Of a DNA stretch of 64,000 nt, positions 11,894 through 29,127 are shown piece after piece (positions within the stretch are counted from its first letter, which is position 1; each line of letters starts with the position of its first letter). Both the position numbers and the translations under genes were made by a program. The DNA is from Hofstenia miamia (Eukaryota; Xenacoelomorpha; Acoela; Hofsteniidae), in assembly GCA_900660155.1 (NCBI GenBank), contig CABFPE010000120.1, positions 1,131,236 to 1,195,235 on the forward strand. The letters are read 5' to 3'. A model generated the notes under the pieces. The model did no database searches and was not told where the DNA came from. It saw only the letters and a list, made by a program, of their open reading frames with translations.

Positions 11894-12342
11894 ACTAGTC
11901 TTGGAACACGGATACATACCAATTTTCTAAGTAATGCAAATTAATTATAACCCACTGCTTTCGTTTTCTTTTGCTTAATTTAAATATTCAAATCATTCAC
12001 CATCATGTCTGAGATGAGAGAGGCCGCGTCCACCAATGCAGTGTGTCGAAAGATGCATAAAATTTTGCGGGCTGTGTCGGTTTTCAGCCTAACTTTTTGG
12101 CTCATGTAACTCTGCCCCGTATTATCCAACGTACGTATTATTTCTACTTCTCTACATTAGAAATGTTAGCCTCATTAGTATCAACTTTGACCAAATGCAT
12201 TGGTCAACGCGGAGCTCGTTCATTTCTGTCATTACATTGAATGCTTTGAGTAATTAAATTGAACAAAAGAAAACGTAAGCAATGATCTTAATTAATTTGC
12301 ATTACCTAAGAAATGGATATGTATCAGTGTTCCAAGACTGGT
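11894..12342. mobile_element. Tc1/mariner-type MITE with ~95-bp inverted repeats
   Basis: The left end (ACTAGTCTTGGAACACGGAT...) and the reverse complement of the right end (ACCAGTCTTGGAACACTGAT...) stay alignable for roughly 95 bases, including GTAATGCAAATTAATTA and CGTTTTCTTTTG. Both ends are flanked by TA (11892-11893 and 12343-12344), the Tc1/mariner target-site duplication. The 250-base centre has no transposase, so it is a nonautonomous foldback-like element. Confidence 0.8.
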
Positions 12343-12344
12343 TA

Positions 12345-14058
12345 TAAATTATAATTAGCATGTATCCTTCCACAAATCTTCAAAATAGTAATACAATTTT
12401 TATTAGCAGCAGAAAGAATTGGTTTACACAGCATTCATAACACTGTACTCGACAAATAAATACATACAAGACATGCTCATAAATAAGCAGTCAAATCACA
12501 AGAAATATCATTTGCAAATTCAAATTTGTTAGAATTGACACTCCATTGTATTAGCAAATAAATGCAATTTTACATTTATTATGTGATATCGTATTACCTA
12601 AAATTTCCTTATATATTTTTTTAACAATGAGGTAAACATTTTGACAATAACAAATATCAATTAAACATTAGTTTTTTGAATCAATTATAAAATAATTTTT
12701 TTAGGCAGTGCAAAAAAAGCAGAAAGGAAAAGGAAGCCTTAGTAGTTTTCAAACAATTCGAAGTTAGTGCTGAACTTTTGCATAGATTATTAATTTTATT
12801 TATCTCCATTAAAATATAATATGCATTGTGAAATCGAATGTCATTTAATACTTGCTTGCTTCACATCTAAAATTGTTTAATTTACCATAGTTTTTTTTCA
12901 TTAAGATTTCTCTACTAATTATGTTTTAGCTAGCGATGTGCTAGCGTTTTCATTCAAAAAAAGGCGTACATATAGCTAGATTCTGCCTGCCACAGGTTTT
13001 TTAAACTATGTTTATAGAAAAAAATCAGTGATAGTGTGCACATACATATGAGATATTATTTATGCTTGCTACATAAACCTTAGAAAATAATACGTTTATA
13101 AAAATCAGCAACAAATTTTTGTATGCTATGTAGCTAGCGTTTAGCGTAGCGCTAGCACATTTTCCATTGAAATTGGTATTTAACATCTTCATCATGCGTA
13201 TTGTCAATCTCCGTTAATGACTCAACACAAATGATAATTTTGCCTTGAAGAAATCAATTTTGCTTTAACAATTTGTTAAATGAATTGAGTGATAATTTGT
13301 CAAAGTCAAGATCGCTTGCAGATACAGAAATTAATCAAGAACTCTTGTCTGTTTAAAAGAATGGCTTACATTTATCCTACATACATGACAGAATTAAACA
13401 TGGATGACAGAAATGTTTGCAAGCTTACTGCAAAAATGAAATAGAGTCTTAAATTTTATTAACATTCTGTAACAAAAAAAGCATTAAAATTTTTACATAT
13501 AGATTCATTATAGAACGTAAAATTTAATCATTTACTGTACATGTACACTTAATTTTAGTGGAAATGAAACTTGAAAATGTCTCAAAAAATAATTAATGCA
13601 AGGAATTTTCCATTGTGCAGAGGGAGCCCCAGCGGAAACAAGTAATTTGGTTTATTGAAATCTTTGTGATATTTTTCATTTAGAAGATCATAGATATAGA
13701 CAATTTGTTCGATTTTACTAAACTATTGTTAAGGAATACAGGCAGCAACAGTTGCAGAAGTCTCAGCCATAGGAAAATCATTGTATGTATTTGCTGATAA
13801 CTGTGTTTGGAGGATGTCAACTGCATATGGATCAGAAAATTCATTTTATGGATGTCCATGGATCATTGTGGATTAAAAATATAGTCTAGTATATAAATTT
13901 TTTCATCCTTATTGTAAATTTTTAGTAAAACAGCTTAAAATGAACAATGAAAATATATTCAAAACTATTTTTTGTAATAATCTGATAATATTTTGCAACT
14001 GTACCAACCACATTGTACCATTAGAGCTTATTACCCGTTTGTTATAATAATATAAATA
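12345..14058. other. No gene seen
   Basis: AT-rich intergenic DNA. Short open frames such as 13025-13207 have no motif or splice support. A repeated GCTAGCG-like word occurs near 12930-12945 and 13130-13155. Confidence 0.5.
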
Positions 14059-14409
14059 TTAGGGCTTGCTTAGAACATCCCACGCATGGAAAGACATTTG
14101 TAATTGTGTGTAGTCTGGAATTTTTTGTAAGGAGAATTTTCCTGGTGGATATGGATTCCATGTGGATCGATCCATTCGAAAGTTTGCTGGTTGGATTGGA
14201 TATAGATTGGAAAATATTCGATCCATGCCAATCCTGATTATCTGCGAATTTATGTTGCGCACTTGATAAAGGTATCTATTGCCAGAAGTCATGAATTCGG
14301 TTTTAGAAGAATTTTTTTGAAATTTGAATTCTTGGCTTAGTTCAGAGGCTAAATAGCTTTGTGACACAGCTTGCTTTATTGAGGAATCATTAACCCTTAG
14401 TGTACACAT
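14059..14409 (-). CDS. Candidate C-terminal exon of an unknown protein
   Basis: The frame on the minus strand encodes about 116 residues to a TAA. It begins near MCTLRVNDSSIKQ and ends FHAWDVLSKP, with FRMDRSTWNPYPPGKFSL in the middle. A possible acceptor, TTTCAAG, ends about two bases before the first ATG, so the exon may start near 14411. The composition is balanced (Trp, Tyr, Pro, Asp, Arg), unlike random AT-rich frames in this window. No membrane segment is seen. The aromatic and proline-rich C-terminal half resembles small axonemal proteins in style only. I do not recognise the family, and upstream exons (above 14410) were not found. Confidence 0.45.
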   Translation of the reverse strand: MCTLRVNDSSIKQAVSQSYLASELSQEFKFQKNSSKTEFMTSGNRYLYQVRNINSQIIRIGMDRIFSNLYPIQPANFRMDRSTWNPYPPGKFSLQKIPDYTQLQMSFHAWDVLSKP

Positions 14410-15300
14410 ACCTTGAAATTTTATAGGTCAGGAATAAATGGTCAAAACAGTATAAATGCAAAAAATACTTGTACTATATCATTGTTGAGACACTCGAATG
14501 AATAAGGAATAGTTTATTTGAATAAGAATGAATTAAGGGAGCTAGTCGGGGAGACCAGGGCGTCACCAGCAGCAGCCGAAGAGCTTTCAACATATATTGA
14601 AATGTTAATGTATTTTACATGTTAAGTCACAAATGAGGGAAATTGTAAAAGCGCATGTATTTAGGACGTAATTAATATTCAGAAAGCAACGACTACTGAG
14701 AGCAGTGTTGATCTAAAATGGTGAGTAAGGTGAATGAGGGAAATAAAGCGTATTGAAGCAAAATAGAAGCAGCAAAACAAACAAACTATGCATGAAGAAT
14801 AATGAAGGAAGACGGAAGTTGGGACAGCGGCTGAAGTAGGCATGAAAAAATGAAAAACAAAAGTGTTTATAACTGCAGCACAGAATAAAGCTGTTAGGAT
14901 AAACTAGCAGAAGAAGCATGTAGACAGAAGAGCTGAGCTAGGTGACAAATGCAGGGGCTGTAGGAATGTAGTTGTTAACAGGCCGGATTAATCAAGTGTG
15001 GGGCTTGAAGGAGATTGCTTTGATGTACAGATAATGACCGGGCAGTAATTGAATATTTGATAGATTTGTTTTACATTCTACAAAAACAAAAACACCCAAT
15101 CTTAAAATGGTCACTAGAGGACAATTTCCAGATCTGGTTCATTGTTCACATTGATTTATAAAAAGCATATCTTTTCCAATGATACATACAAGAAGGTAGT
15201 TTTGTTGAAACCAACTGACTATAAATGATGCCTTAAAAGATATAATACATTTTTCTCTACCAAGCGCAGAGCCTGTAGCAGTTGCTACATCTGCTACTAT
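14410..15300. other. No supported gene; purine-rich stretch
   Basis: From 14700 to 15060 the + strand is unusually rich in A and G, with scattered stops in all frames. This may be an old retroelement body, but no motif is preserved. Nothing else is recognised. Confidence 0.35.
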
Positions 15301-15369
15301 GTTAACCGTTGTTTGTTAACCAACAGCGGATCCTTGCAATGATGTAAAGGAGCACAAACAGAAACTTCT

Positions 15370-15870
15370 CAATGAATTCAATTTTGGAGATGACGTTAAT
15401 ATATCAATAAGGACTTTTGAAAAACATTTCTGGAAAAGAATCCTAGGAAAATATCAGGTATTTCGAAGAAAGCATCACCTCGCTAAACTGCCATGTGTCA
15501 GAAGAAGGAGATTGATCAGTGTCATCATACTGGAAACATTATTTGAAGTGATGAATGCAAGCTTAAGTTTGGACAGACCTTCGGGAGTTGACTTTGAAAG
15601 AAAGAGGTTTAATGTAGTCATTGACCACATATTTATCGTGTTACACCAGCAATATCAACAACATGAATCTCCATTTACATTTTAGGATGTATTACCTACA
15701 ATGGGATATGAAACTTGAATGTATTGGAAGACCGCATCAATGTTGAAAGGTATTTAAATGTACTTGACTGTGCAGCAATATTTTCCAGATAGTGTAAAAT
15801 GCACCTATGCACAAACCGAATTTGGTGAAAAAACTTTCAGGACAAAAATACCTCACATGTTCAGACTATT
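15370..15870 (+). pseudogene. Decayed Tc1-like transposase
   Basis: In shifting frames the + strand reads SDECKLKFG near 15548-15575 (matching the WSDE.KF block with the Trp codon changed to TGA). It then reads GCITYNG near 15687-15710 and LNVLEDRINVERYLNVL near 15716-15768 (the HGC..YNG...I.G.I....Y block of Tc1). Earlier, 15450-15530 carries basic residues (FRRKHHLAKLPC) of the linker. Many stops and frameshifts make it inactive. It is older and more damaged than the 8211-8419 fragment. Confidence 0.7.
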
Positions 15871-16124
15871 TTTCAGACGGAGTTTGGTGAAAATGAGACT
15901 ATAGAAGCACATTTACAAAGTGAAAAGTAATGCTGATCTAGCTCAACATATAACTTTAAGGGCTTTCACGAAATTATACCCTTACGGGTAGGGGCTGCAC
16001 AGCTTGCCAAAGGACACTTGATACAATATTAAAATATTAAAAAATCATTAATTTTAATGCTTTACATTTTACGAAAAAACATGAAATTTTATATCATATT
16101 ACCAAGAAGCTTTGACGACGTACT

Positions 16125-16128
<4 letters not shown>

Positions 16129-16182
<54 letters not shown>
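16129..16182. repeat. (TA)n microsatellite
   Basis: Pure TA tract of about 54 bases, the longest perfect one in the window. Confidence 0.95.
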
Positions 16183-16185
<3 letters not shown>

Positions 16186-17599
16186 AAGAGGAATAGAACA
16201 CACACTTTACAACTCCTAAAAATTAAGGCAATTAGGTATGTATAACTGACGTGTAACATTTATGCTCCTCCAATCAGCAAGCTTTGAATTTAATGGATGT
16301 GAAGCATCAGCTAATATTTTCGCTGTAGCTTTACTAAATTGTTTAGTAAATCAATCGTTTTTAATGTTCACAAGCATAGACTTATCAATCTTAGCGATTT
16401 TAGCAAACGTTTAACTGGCTTCATTAATTTCTCTTGCAAACTATTTGACTATTCAGGCACCTATACATCGGAAGCATATAAAAAATGTGGAACCATATAA
16501 CTCATAAAGATTAAAATCTTTATTGTCCTACTAATAGAACCAATGATAAACGTATGTCCTCCAATAAAAAATGAATGTTCTTGACAATTTCTAAGGTCTG
16601 CTTTTTCCAATTTAACTTTTTATCTATATAAAGACAGATGTGTCCAACGAATATCTGTTGTGGAACGATGCCACCTTAAATTACAAGTTTTTCTTGAATA
16701 ATTCTTAATAAATTGACCATCCTTTATACTTCTTAGATAAAAACTCAGTTGTGAAATGTAGTTGAGGTGATATACAAATTCTCGTTATTGGAAAAGTTGA
16801 AAACTTTATTTATACAGCGATGATTCTAATAATTCCGAAGCGATGTGGATTTAAATATTTCATATAAAATTCATCTCTATACTTACTCAAATGACTATTT
16901 TTACAATATACAGGGTGTTCCAAAAGACTTATACATTTGACGTCCCCAAATCTCCTTCACTATGAATTGTATAAAATAAGATAAAAATTGAAAACTAATT
17001 ATTTTAAGTTTTTGTAAGGCTATTGATGTTTGCATTTCGTTTCAGACCTATTAATGGTGTTCACTGTTCACTCAAACAGAAAAGTCATTTAGTTTGCTTG
17101 AATTTGCAAAAACTAAATCAAGGACTGCTGTTCTCCTATGTAATTTATTTTTGCGGGGATTTGTGAAAAGATTGGTCTAAGCGCCCCTCCCTCCCCCTAT
17201 ACCAAGAGACCTTAATGAGATGAAGTCTCGAAGAATAGAAGCTGTTGCAACCATTGAAAATGCAATGCTGCAACGCTCTTGTAAAGAATTTGACTATCGG
17301 CTTGATGTGTGACCTGTGGTGCTTAAATGGAATATCCTTGAAAAGCAGTTTTACAAAAAAACGACTTCCAATAATTCTGCAATATATTGCAATATTATTG
17401 TGATGAAAATCAACGCCAATAAATATATTGCAATACATTGTATTTGCAATACATTATTGAAAGGCTCTGTCATTTAAATTTGTATTAATACTTTTGCTCT
17501 TGATTTTAATAGAAATCAGACAATAGCACCGCACTATGTCTTTCTGTGTTGCTAAAATAATGCATTTTGGTTACTCGGAAATTGAAATTTGAGTTGATA
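16183..17599. other. No gene seen; mariner terminus at 16911
   Basis: CAGGGTGTTCCAAAAGACTT preceded by TA starts at 16911 and matches the CAGGGT-type end of mariner-like elements; no transposase follows. At 17370-17455 ATTGCAATA-like words recur about five times, a small low-complexity patch. Confidence 0.45.
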
Positions 17600-17604
17600 A
17601 CCAA
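17600..17604 (+). promoter_or_regulatory. CCAAT box
   Basis: CCAAT 105 bases upstream of the start codon of the + beta-tubulin gene and 10 bases before the X-box-like palindrome, a common arrangement in animal promoters. Confidence 0.4.
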
Positions 17605-17614
17605 TAAGAAACTG

Positions 17615-17628
17615 GTTGTCATGACAAC
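17615..17628. promoter_or_regulatory. X-box-like palindrome upstream of beta-tubulin
   Basis: GTTGTCATGACAAC is a perfect 14-base palindrome, 80 bases before the ATG of the + beta-tubulin gene. RFX transcription factors, which drive ciliary genes in animals, bind sites of the form GTNRCC then RGYAAC separated by 0-3 bases. Each half here differs from that consensus at one position. The symmetry and the place make it a good candidate site, but binding is inferred. Confidence 0.45.
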
Positions 17629-17708
17629 ACATTAAGTTAAGCAGGCGGGAGTTATTAATCATCAGACGTAGTTCGTGTGCAGTTGCCTTTTACATCCCGC
17701 TTTTGAAA

Positions 17709-22280
<4,572 letters not shown>

Positions 22281-22376
22281 AATGTTTAGCATATCATTTT
22301 GTTAACGTCAGTGTTCATTAAATAACATTATAGTCAATTACAGTTAATTTTTTAAACAGCTTTACCAAATCTCTGA

Positions 22377-22382
22377 AATAAA
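22377..22382 (+). terminator. Polyadenylation signal AATAAA
   Basis: AATAAA 97 bases after the stop codon of the + beta-tubulin gene, followed by T-rich DNA. Confidence 0.7.
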
Positions 22383-22570
22383 TATGCTTTTTTAAAAATA
22401 TTTTTTGCTTTTTCTGTATTTTCATAATCCCAGCACACTTTTAAAAATAACGAGGCCACTTTTTGGGCAATAGTCTTGTTATAGGTGCCTATCAACAAAT
22501 AATTTCAAATGTGTGGGTAGACATTGTTTGATTGCAAATTCACAGTAAATCAAGAATTTGTTTTTAAGTT

Positions 22571-22879
22571 AGTTTAAATTTTTTGTAAGTTCGGCTCGGC
22601 TCGCCACATAAAATCTTTGAATGAGGCTCGGTTCAGCTCGGTATTTTTTTAAAAATATTGTGCTCAAAGAATTATTTGTGCTCTTCCTATTATTTATAAA
22701 CATTTCTTAAATAAGATTATAGGAAAGGCATACTGACTGCAAAAATAGGAAAAATCTCCATACTCAAATTAACAAGCAGAACTATAAACTTACTTTGCCT
22801 AAAATAGGCTCGTTGTATATCAAATACTGTGCTCAAGCTCGGCTCGGCTCGTTAGAAGCTCGGGTCGTTGACAAGTCTG
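22571..22879 (+). mobile_element. hAT-type MITE (GAGCCGAGCC family), 5'-truncated copy
   Basis: From GTTTAAATT through TTCGGCTCGGCTCGCCACAT to the right end CGTTGACAAGTCTG this matches the 19972-20339 copy, but the left inverted repeat is missing. Confidence 0.82.
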
Positions 22880-24880
22880 GCAATCTGTTAAATATCTGCA
22901 TCAATCATAGTTATCGAAGATGCAAAATATTTTCCCACAACATCGTTCTCGTTCCTATTAGATTATCAGTGTGAAAACATTTTGATTTTGATATAATAAT
23001 ATAATTTTTAGCATTGCAATTAATGTAAAATATATGTCTAAAAAATTAACAACCTCAAATGTATGAAACCTTAAATTCAAAATAAAATGAAATATAAAAA
23101 TTGAATAATTTATTTGACAGCATGAACAGCTGGTCGAATGTAATTAAAAATAGTATTTGTGGAAATTGTATTTTAGATTCTTGGAATGAAATGATATTTA
23201 AGTGCCTGGTAATGGAAGTACATTGTCAGGATAAAAGAAAAAGCTTACATCACAACAGTCTATTACTAAAAGTAATAAGATTTAATTATATGTAAAATGT
23301 GCTCAATTTGCATAAAATTTTATTCTTATTTTTTCAAATACTGAAGAATAATAGATTGGAAATAAATACTAAATAATTCCAGCCAAGAAAGCCAAATTCC
23401 ATATATGAATATATATAAATATATTTTCAAAAAAAACAACCAAATCGCATATTTATCCAGGCAAAATTGCTTCCTAAAAAATGAAATTTTCTAAAATTTG
23501 GCATAAGTAAGCTTATTGTATAAAAATTTATTGTATTTTTAGTGCTAATCCAAACATCATGGGATGTTTCACCATCGTTTTTCAACATGCATTATTTGCT
23601 TGACAATTATTTAACCTCCAAATGGTTTCAGAAAAAAACATAGCTACTTGAATTTCAGACCATGAAGAACTTTTAAAATAATTCTAATGAGAAATTGAAT
23701 TTGTATTGAAGATTAGCAGACTGCCTTAGGAAGTACACATTAGGAAGTACTTTGCTTTGTCTTTACGGCTGAACAAGCACAAATTTAAGATGAAAATGAT
23801 AGAAAAAAGGATTTCAAAAACTTTGGTGCTTTTAAATATAAGATATCTGTTTTAGTTCGTGACAAATACCGGCCTACAGTCTTCTTAGAGTAACTATTAA
23901 TGTTTATAAAACCTAGTATAATTTGGATAATTTGAGTTATAATAACAGACATATCTATCAAGGATTTATTTCCATGCTGGTTATCATCATACTAGTAATA
24001 TTTATTGAACTATTTTACTTCATTGTTACATAAGATATTTAGTAAGGTTCTTAACTGAACAATATACCAAATACCAGCCACTATTACAATTGAATAAAAA
24101 ATACAAAAAACTAAGCATGAATTTAACAAAGTTGTTCATTTACTCCAGAAAAAACAGATGAAAGCTTTGCTGTGCTTCCATAATGTTCTCCCACGAGTTA
24201 CCATCAGTTTCATGGAAGTTCCAAAGAAGTTTCGTTAAAATACTACCAGCTAGGGATGCACTGTTCATATATCGTTGGTTATTTCCATAATTGTATGTTT
24301 TGAGAACGATTCTTATCTTGTAAATTTGTTCGGAAAATTTGGTATATAAATATCCAAAGATGTAAATTTGGCAAAATTTTATTCAAAAGCAATCTGTACA
24401 ATATTACTCGCACGAGCTTGTTTTTGCTTCTCAAATATTGCATGGAAGTGCACTGATTAAGAGAACATAATCTGTTAAAAATGCACAGAAAAATTAATTA
24501 ATAACCACAAATTAGTCTTCGCCTAAATTTAACCAATAGATCAATTTTTGACCTGCACTGTAAACGTCATTGGGGCGTTTAGGCAGTGTGTCGAAATGAT
24601 TAATGAATAATCACGTGTATGAATTCACAACTTTCATGTTTGATACAACAAGTGGTAAATATTCACATAAAATTCGGTAATTCTTCATTCATTGAATGAA
24701 AACAGAGGAATAACCTATTGTATTGTCCTTGCCAAATACGATCGGACACGCAAAACTGAACCATCAATCGAAACCGAATATTTCATTTATAGTTTTTGTA
24801 TGAGTTTTTTTTAACCATTGTCAGATTGGTCAATTCAAGGCTATTCCGACGCTATCTTTGGATTTTATCAGTTGACAATA
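22880..24880. other. No gene seen
   Basis: AT-rich intergenic DNA between the tubulin 3' side and a transposase fragment. Small frames such as 23101-23295 have no support. Confidence 0.5.
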
Positions 24881-25216
24881 ATGGACGAGATACCGTTTGT
24901 CAAACATGAGCTCTCCCCTGCTGAAAAAATTCTAATTGTGCGAGTCCATCAGTATTTCATTAAAGAAAAGCATGAAGGAGGGGCAGGATCTCAAAGACCA
25001 GTACGGAAGCGTGTAACTGAAGCGCTAGGCTTCTCAACAAATACTGTTGCTAGGACTATTGCTCAGTGGAACAAGAATAAGGATCCATCATTTTCAGATG
25101 AACCGGTTGTCAGAGGGAAACCCCCTGTATGCTACTCTGCTACTCTAACTACCTTTCTACGCCAAACAATCTATGATTTAAATATTAACATTCCATGCTT
25201 ATCGCCTCTAAATTAA
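24881..25216 (+). pseudogene. Transposase N-terminal DNA-binding fragment
   Basis: The frame starts MDEIPFVKHELSPAEK and encodes about 111 residues. It contains AEKILIVRVHQYF and, near residues 43-62, VTEALGFSTNTVARTIAQWN, a helix-turn-helix of the kind found at the start of Tc1/mariner-like (DDE_3) transposases. A GKPP stretch near residue 80 resembles the linker. The catalytic domain never appears; the frame ends in LSPLN-stop and then plain AT-rich DNA. I read it as a 5' fragment of a transposon gene. A domesticated DNA-binding protein is possible but there is no evidence for it. Confidence 0.65.
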
Positions 25217-25850
25217 ATGTAGTTTCCAAAATATATGGATGGTTCAGCAAATTCGAAATTTTGTACTTTTGACAACTGTCAGATCCCAAATGGCGAGGAC
25301 AATAGTATTGATTGTTGTATCGACCAGACCAAATGTTTTCATGTTAACCTGTAAATTGTAAACGTGTTGTTATTTATTTGTATATAAGAAAAAGCGATTC
25401 GTTATAAATGGAACAATTTTAGCACTGTTTAGTGTTTGTTGATATCTGCTGCCCACTATCGCTTCACCAAAAATAGCTTTCTATGTACAATTAGGGATGC
25501 AAAGCCTACACGGCAGATATTACACAATGTATTTGGATACTCAAATTAAGATATACATGCAGTCTTAGTCTTTTTATTTTTCTATTCATCTACAGTAATG
25601 CAGATAAATCAACACTAGCCAACTTGTCTACGCGATATATTATATTAGTTCAGACGTCCAGATACATAATAAAAAAGCCACCATTATAAAATAGTAAAAT
25701 TTAAAATGTGGTGTCTATTTGCCTAAGGGATAGCCACACTACCCAACTTGCTTTCAAAAATGATGCTTTGAATTTAAACCTTATTTCCCAAAAAGTAATT
25801 CAACGACCGTAACTCATGAATCAATTAAGATATTTATACTCATATGTCAA
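25217..25850. other. No gene seen
   Basis: AT-rich DNA without recognisable motif. Confidence 0.5.
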
Positions 25851-26145
25851 CACAACATCTGCCTCTGCGCACGAAGTCCTGAAAGATTTCTTCGGCAGTC
25901 TACCTATAATAAATCAAACATTTAGGTTATTTGTTACTAAAAACATATTTTTATAATGCATTATTAACTGATAAATTGGAAAGAGCCNNNNNNNNNNNNN
26001 NNNNNNNNCACAACATCTGCCTCTGCGCACGAAGTCCTGAAAGATTTCTTCGGCAGTCTACCTATAATAAATCAAACATTTAGGTTATTTGTTACTAAAA
26101 ACATATTTTTATAATGCATTATTAACTGATAAATTGGAAAGAGCC
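25851..26145. other. 137-bp exact duplication flanking a 21-base N gap
   Basis: Bases 25851-25987 and 26009-26145 are identical, directly abutting the N run on each side. A placeholder gap between two copies of the same sequence is the mark of contig ends that overlap but were not merged, so this is probably one copy in the real genome. Confidence 0.9.
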
Positions 26146-29127
26146 TTAGTTTTTCAAACTCTAATGTCTCATTGGAAATAGTCAATACATTTAAGTAATT
26201 AATTTACACAAACAAATCTTAATATAATTGTTCTCAATCACAGGAGAGCGCAATTAGCTATAGATTGTCATATTTAAGGATTCCCAAATGTGGAAAATGT
26301 GGATAAAAATGATTGTATCCTGATGGATGCAATGGGCAATTCAGAGTTAAATATTTGCTGATTATTGTAAATCATGTGCATATATTGAATAAATTCCATG
26401 AAATATAAATAATGAATACTGAGAAACTAATTCAGTTGTAACTTATTACACTGATTTTTGCTTTTAAAATAAACAGGCTTTTTAACAAAGCTTCTTAAAA
26501 GCTAATAAAAACTGAATGTTAATAAAAAATTATATTGAGATTCAAATTATTATCACATTGCTTTTACTTCATTTTAATGAATTCAAAAAATCACTAATGG
26601 ACCAAGATAAGTTATAATTAAGAAATATTTTGTCAAGGCTTACTAAATATATTTAGAAGTCCTTAATTTACTTGAAGCAACTTTTTTAACAAAAAGTTTA
26701 TTAAAAAATGATAAAAAAATATACTCGATAGAAACTGATTTTAGCTAAAAACTGCTTGAATTTGAAGTTTGATTTTTTGAATTATTCCAACTAATTTTTT
26801 TTTAAATTTAATCGAAGAGTGCTTTTACTATCAACACCTTAGACTAGTATGTTGCTTTTATTCAGATTTCTGCAAAAAAATGCTCAAACAAAGTTATTGA
26901 AAATTTTTTATTGTTTTCCAAGCACACTAGCTTATATGAAAGAGATAACAAATGGAAATTTTTGCCTCATGGAATGTCAGTGAATTTTATTAATGCCACC
27001 TTTGAACTCCTTTTCAAAACTGTTTTCAGATTTATGAGTTAAGGGTTTGGCTAAATGTCAAAGAAAAGTGTAGTTTTTAGGCACTACTTAGGGGTAAGTT
27101 TACTATTGTGATGATAATATTTTCAGAAATTGTAAATTGCATGTCTGCTTAACTAAATGTAAAAATGGTGGAAAATATTTAAAATTTTGAACTGCAGATA
27201 ATTGTTTATAAATTGTATATAAATGAAATTGTTTCAACATAGTGCATAATCATTCAGAACAATTATTCAACATAACTACTCCATTGGATTCTTGCATAGT
27301 GTAGTATCATGTGATTTTTTATGCTATCACTTGCACAACCCCGTTAATTATTTGTTGTTACGAAAGTTTTTAAGTAAAACACTTTCTCTGAAGAACTGTG
27401 GTCATTCGCAACTCGAATTACTAACTGTTTAGAGTTGGTCTGCAAGTATTTCCCGCGTTATTTTGGTATCATTATTTATGTATATTATGATTTCAATAAT
27501 GAATGCTTAAGTGCATGAATATCAATTCATTACATGTACATAGAAAAGAATTTTGGGTTCAGATCAAGCAATAAAGGCGGAGGGTTTGTTTTTGAAATAT
27601 TACATTAGAGTTAAGGACATAACAAAATTTTCATGGAATGTGATAAAAGCTAAGCTATGAGAAGCACGTAGCACAATCGATTGTTTATTATCTTTTTATT
27701 CATGAACAGACTAAGTCAAGTAATCCTGCTAGTCTAGGCTTCTAACCACTTGTGTATTAAAGTTTAATTAAGCACCTCCTGAAACAGGAGACATTGCATG
27801 AAAGCATTATTTTTCAGAATAAAAAGACTTAAGGAGTATTGGAAAAATGGAGCGAAATTTCAAAAAATCAGACTTTTAATCAACAGTGCACGGAATTCAA
27901 CCGAAATGAACTTAAGGCGATATACTTTATTAAAAATATGTTGGTCAATGAACTTCACATTTGAATTGTTACATTAGTATAATATTATCTTCTAAATCGA
28001 AATTGAAGTTGTTCAATGTATTAAGAAACACGCACTAGTCTATGAGTAAATAAATTTATTTTATTTTTAAAACTTATCAGATTAAGTTAACTCATCATTT
28101 TTAGAATTATGCTTTTATAAATAAATGAATGTTTGTTTTGATTTAAGTGGGCGGGCCGGATTAGTGTGTTGCAGTGCTTATTTTCAAAAGGCCAACAATT
28201 CTAAAATGCGAAAACGAAATTTTTATGCCACGTTCACCCAAAAAGCAACCACTTTTGTGACTGATTTATTTTCTTGATTATAGTGTTTTTGGATCAAGCT
28301 ATTGTTAGTTCCTAGTATTTGTTTGACATTCAGAAAGTTTCATTGAACTTTGCTTATGATGGAAATAGCTATGAGAGGGACATTAAGACATTATTTTCAA
28401 TACTACATAATTTTTTTTGTAGAATAAATATATTATCTTTAAAGTCATAGGTTCAATTGATTTTGATTTACTACTCAACACATCAAACGCATTAAGTTTT
28501 GCTGGACACACATGATCAGTCTTCAAAGGAAACTTGCAAACGGAATATCAGGCAATGCTTCTTCTGACCAAGTAAAAAACTATTTTGTGCAACGCACATT
28601 AATCTTAATCAACTTTAGGTCATAAACTATTTGCAACTTTCCACATAATTTGTGTCCACGTAGGTAAAAGTAAACAGGTTCTAAGTTCTAACTGTTAAAT
28701 CACTTGTATTGTCAAAATTAACATATTGGTGTACGATATTCCATTTGCAAAGTTATCCTAGGTACCCCATGCATTCCAAGATTAAAAAATAATTCAAATT
28801 TCATACGATAAGCAGAAATATTTTTTGATTAGCTTTCGAGAAAATCTTGTGAAAATCTAAAACTTGAAAAAATTTTATTACTTCAGCATGGTACAGTATA
28901 TGCTAAAAATGAAATTATCCAACTTGTGCAGTTACAAAATACATGTGCAAACACATGGATATAAAAATTCCCTCTGAGATTTCACTAAATCAATTACTCA
29001 ATTTTAATTATTTTTTGAGTTATGGCAAAATATTAATTTTGATTTATCAGAGCATGCTTAGCTATGGTGGACCTATAGAATATGAGTTTATTTCCTTTGA
29101 TAATTAACGTCATAGATGGATCGCGAG
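26146..29127. other. No gene seen
   Basis: About 3 kb of AT-rich DNA without convincing exon, transposon end or repeat, lying between the two tubulin genes. Confidence 0.5.
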
